Assembly: GCA_007128275.1 (NCBI GenBank)
Contig: SKXR01000030.1
Location: 1-13,443 of the forward strand
DNA: 13,443 bases
Direction: 5' to 3'
Source of the DNA: Kiritimatiellia bacterium
GTDB lineage: Bacteria; Verrucomicrobiota; Kiritimatiellia; SLAD01
The position numbers were made by a program, and so were the translations under genes. The first letter of the stretch is position 1. Each line of letters starts with the position of its first letter. Positions 12,216 to 13,443 of the stretch are shown one piece after another. The notes under the pieces are model-generated. The model made no database searches, was not told the DNA's origin, and saw nothing but the letters and a program-made list of their open reading frames with translations.

Positions 12216-13196
12216 ATGAGAACGGCATGTCTGATCCTCTCTTTTCTGCTGACTTTTTCCCACCTGCCGGTCGCACATGCCGAATGGCCCTCCCCTCCCA
12301 CAGAACTTGACGCCCTCAAAGCGATGTTCCCTTCCGCCCGTTTTGTGGAAGTCTCGCAAGCGGAATACGACCTATTGCTTGCCTCGGCCGGAGGAGCCCA
12401 TGCCGTGGTGCTCGTGGATGCGCCGAACGAGGAACCCCAGGCCGAGCCCGCGCCGAAAACGCCCGAACCCGCTTCCGCGGTCACCCAGGATCACCGTCCG
12501 CCTCCGCCGGATGGCGCCATCGTGCCCGCACGGGTGCGTGTGTCGCCGGGTACCGCGCGCACGCCTCCCGTTCATGCGGCGGTCTACGGGCACGGCACGG
12601 GATCCGTTTCCACCGGCGACGCGGCGATCATCCTCTACGTGTTGGTAGGGGTCTTTGTGGTTGGCGCCGCGTTGCTCTATGGCGTCGTGATCATGTATGA
12701 AATGCTCTCCGGAAATCGCATCTACGAGTACTGGCACGATCTCGCGGCCGGGGCCTGGTTCTTCGGAGGTTCAGGACGACGAGGCGGCATGTACGGCGCG
12801 CGCGCAAGCATCGGCATCATCGGCGACTTCAATCGTGTCGGACTCGTTTTGGAAGCGGGCTACCTCGACGGGCGGTTCCGCTTCCGCGACGACGACGGGT
12901 TTCTTAGTGTCGCGGGTGTTTACGGTCTCCTCGGCCCTTCCGTGCAGTGGCCGCTGACAGACGGCCCGAATCCCGTATCGTGGGATTTCGAGATCCTGAC
13001 GGGATACAGCTCCGCCGATAGCGTCGGTTTGATGAGTCGCGCCCTGACCGGCTTTTCCTGGGGGCTCGGTTCCACGTGGCGCTTGGGCATCATGGCGGGC
13101 AGCACCTATGCCAAGATCCGCGAAACCGAGGGCCCCCTCAACACCAAGAGCGACTTCAATCTTACCGGCGGACTGCACGTTGGCGCCCGGTTCTAG
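12216..13196 (+). CDS. Exported protein with Pro-rich linker, one membrane helix and barrel-like C-terminus; not recognised
   Basis: 326 residues. I do not recognise the family. Residues 1-22 (MRTACLILSFLLTFSHLPVA HA) are a signal peptide ending AHA. Residues 23-68 form a small region (ELDALKAMFPSARFVEVSQAEYDLLL), followed by a Pro/Ala-rich linker (69-120), one strong hydrophobic helix (about 137-161, ILYVLVGVFVVGAALLYGVVIMY) and a C-terminal half (165-326) rich in Gly and aromatic residues in alternating patterns: GMYGARASIGIIGDF, VGLVLEAGYLDGRFRFR, SWDFEILTGYSS, LTGGLHVGARF. Ending in Phe is typical of outer-membrane beta-barrels, yet the internal helix is unusual for one. Start at ATG 12216 chosen for the signal peptide; its ribosome site is weak. 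Divergent from the SahR-like gene and sharing the palindrome region; co-control is possible but unproven. Confidence 0.8.
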   Translation: MRTACLILSFLLTFSHLPVAHAEWPSPPTELDALKAMFPSARFVEVSQAEYDLLLASAGGAHAVVLVDAPNEEPQAEPAPKTPEPASAVTQDHRPPPPDGAIVPARVRVSPGTARTPPVHAAVYGHGTGSVSTGDAAIILYVLVGVFVVGAALLYGVVIMYEMLSGNRIYEYWHDLAAGAWFFGGSGRRGGMYGARASIGIIGDFNRVGLVLEAGYLDGRFRFRDDDGFLSVAGVYGLLGPSVQWPLTDGPNPVSWDFEILTGYSSADSVGLMSRALTGFSWGLGSTWRLGIMAGSTYAKIRETEGPLNTKSDFNLTGGLHVGARF

Positions 13197-13229
13197 TACC
13201 AGTCACTAATATTTATCGGTACATAATCA

Positions 13230-13333
13230 ACCCACCCCCTCCCGATGCGCTTCGCGATCGGGAGACCCCTCCGGAGGAGGGGATATTTCCCCATTTCCCC
13301 TCCTGGGAGGGGTGGCCGAAGGCCGGGGTGGGT
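13230..13333. repeat. Family A palindromic repeat copy 5, most complete
   Basis: Bounded by ACCCACCCC (13230-13238) and its reverse complement GGGGTGGGT (13325-13333). Inside: CTCCCGAT-gcgcttcgcg-ATCGGGAG (13239-13264), CCCCTCC-gga-GGAGGGG (about 13267-13282), spacer ATATTTCCCCATTT, CCCCTCC-tg-GGAGGGG (13297-13312), TGGCCGAAGGCC. The 35 bases before it and the 110 bases after it to the window end hold nothing I can support as a gene. It could serve as a bidirectional hairpin at the 3' end of the exported-protein gene. Confidence 0.85.
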
Positions 13334-13443
13334 AGGACGCTGTACCGAAAAGAATTAGGAATTGGTATAAGCCGTGGGAAGCAAGACGACGTGTGGTGGT
13401 TTACTGAAGCACTTGGTTGAGCGAGAGGATCGGCAGAATAATC

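Noticed and set aside
1725..13333. CRISPR array, from repeated palindromes at several places
   Set aside because: The repeats are scattered over kilobases in different settings, without regular spacers or cas genes.
13076..13420. 114-codon frame at the end of the window
   Set aside because: Overlaps the exported-protein gene out of frame and continues through family A copy 5; reads as a translated repeat.
13401..13443. Possible C-terminal end (13 codons, ending in LSLNQVLQ) of a minus-strand gene entering from the right edge
   Set aside because: Only 13 codons are visible, which cannot be told from chance; more sequence to the right is needed to judge it.

Overview
The window looks like a chromosomal segment of a GC-rich Gram-negative bacterium. 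The evidence is TolC, periplasmic adaptor and RND genes, a signal-peptide protein that ends like an outer-membrane barrel, a bacterial glycine-rich RRM protein, and a very high load of short palindromic interspersed repeats. This combination is reminiscent of PVC-type genomes (Kiritimatiellota, Verrucomicrobiota, Lentisphaerota), but that placement is an inference from gene content and repeat style, with no marker gene in the window to confirm it.

Layout. 1-366: the 3' end of an RRM RNA-binding protein gene with a textbook terminator. 367-657: repeat-bearing intergenic DNA ending in a promoter. 658-9264 (+): a co-oriented set of nine genes: ArsR-family regulator, TolC-type outer membrane protein, periplasmic adaptor, RND permease, small P-II-like protein, a 56-aa DUF6132-type membrane protein, two YeeE/YedE (sulfur transport family) half proteins and a DUF2892 membrane protein. 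Five of the junctions have translational coupling or tight spacing; three are filled with short repeats. 9265-9677: a repeat-packed convergent intergenic region. 9678-12128 (-): ahcY (S-adenosylhomocysteine hydrolase) preceded by an ArsR-HTH/methyltransferase fusion resembling the SAH-responsive regulator SahR, with a perfect AT-rich palindrome over its promoter. 12216-13196 (+): an unrecognised exported protein. 13197-13443: another repeat copy and unassigned sequence.

How the genes work together. The first three genes (regulator, TolC, adaptor) are joined by 4-base ATGA overlaps, and the pump gene follows after a repeat; together they give a complete envelope-spanning tripartite efflux system under a local regulator. 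The downstream P-II-like protein is a plausible cytosolic modulator of the pump. The four small membrane proteins all carry conserved-looking cysteines and two belong to the thiosulfate/sulfur-transport family, so the cluster may handle reactive sulfur species or a thiophilic compound. The substrate cannot be read from the sequence. The second module is self-contained: the fusion regulator probably senses S-adenosylhomocysteine (or SAM) and controls the enzyme that removes it.

The most unusual structural feature is a family of about 73-118 bp nested-palindrome elements (five copies). Two copies lie inside the reading frames of tolC and the RND gene and are translated in frame as extra loops; others sit exactly at stop codons.
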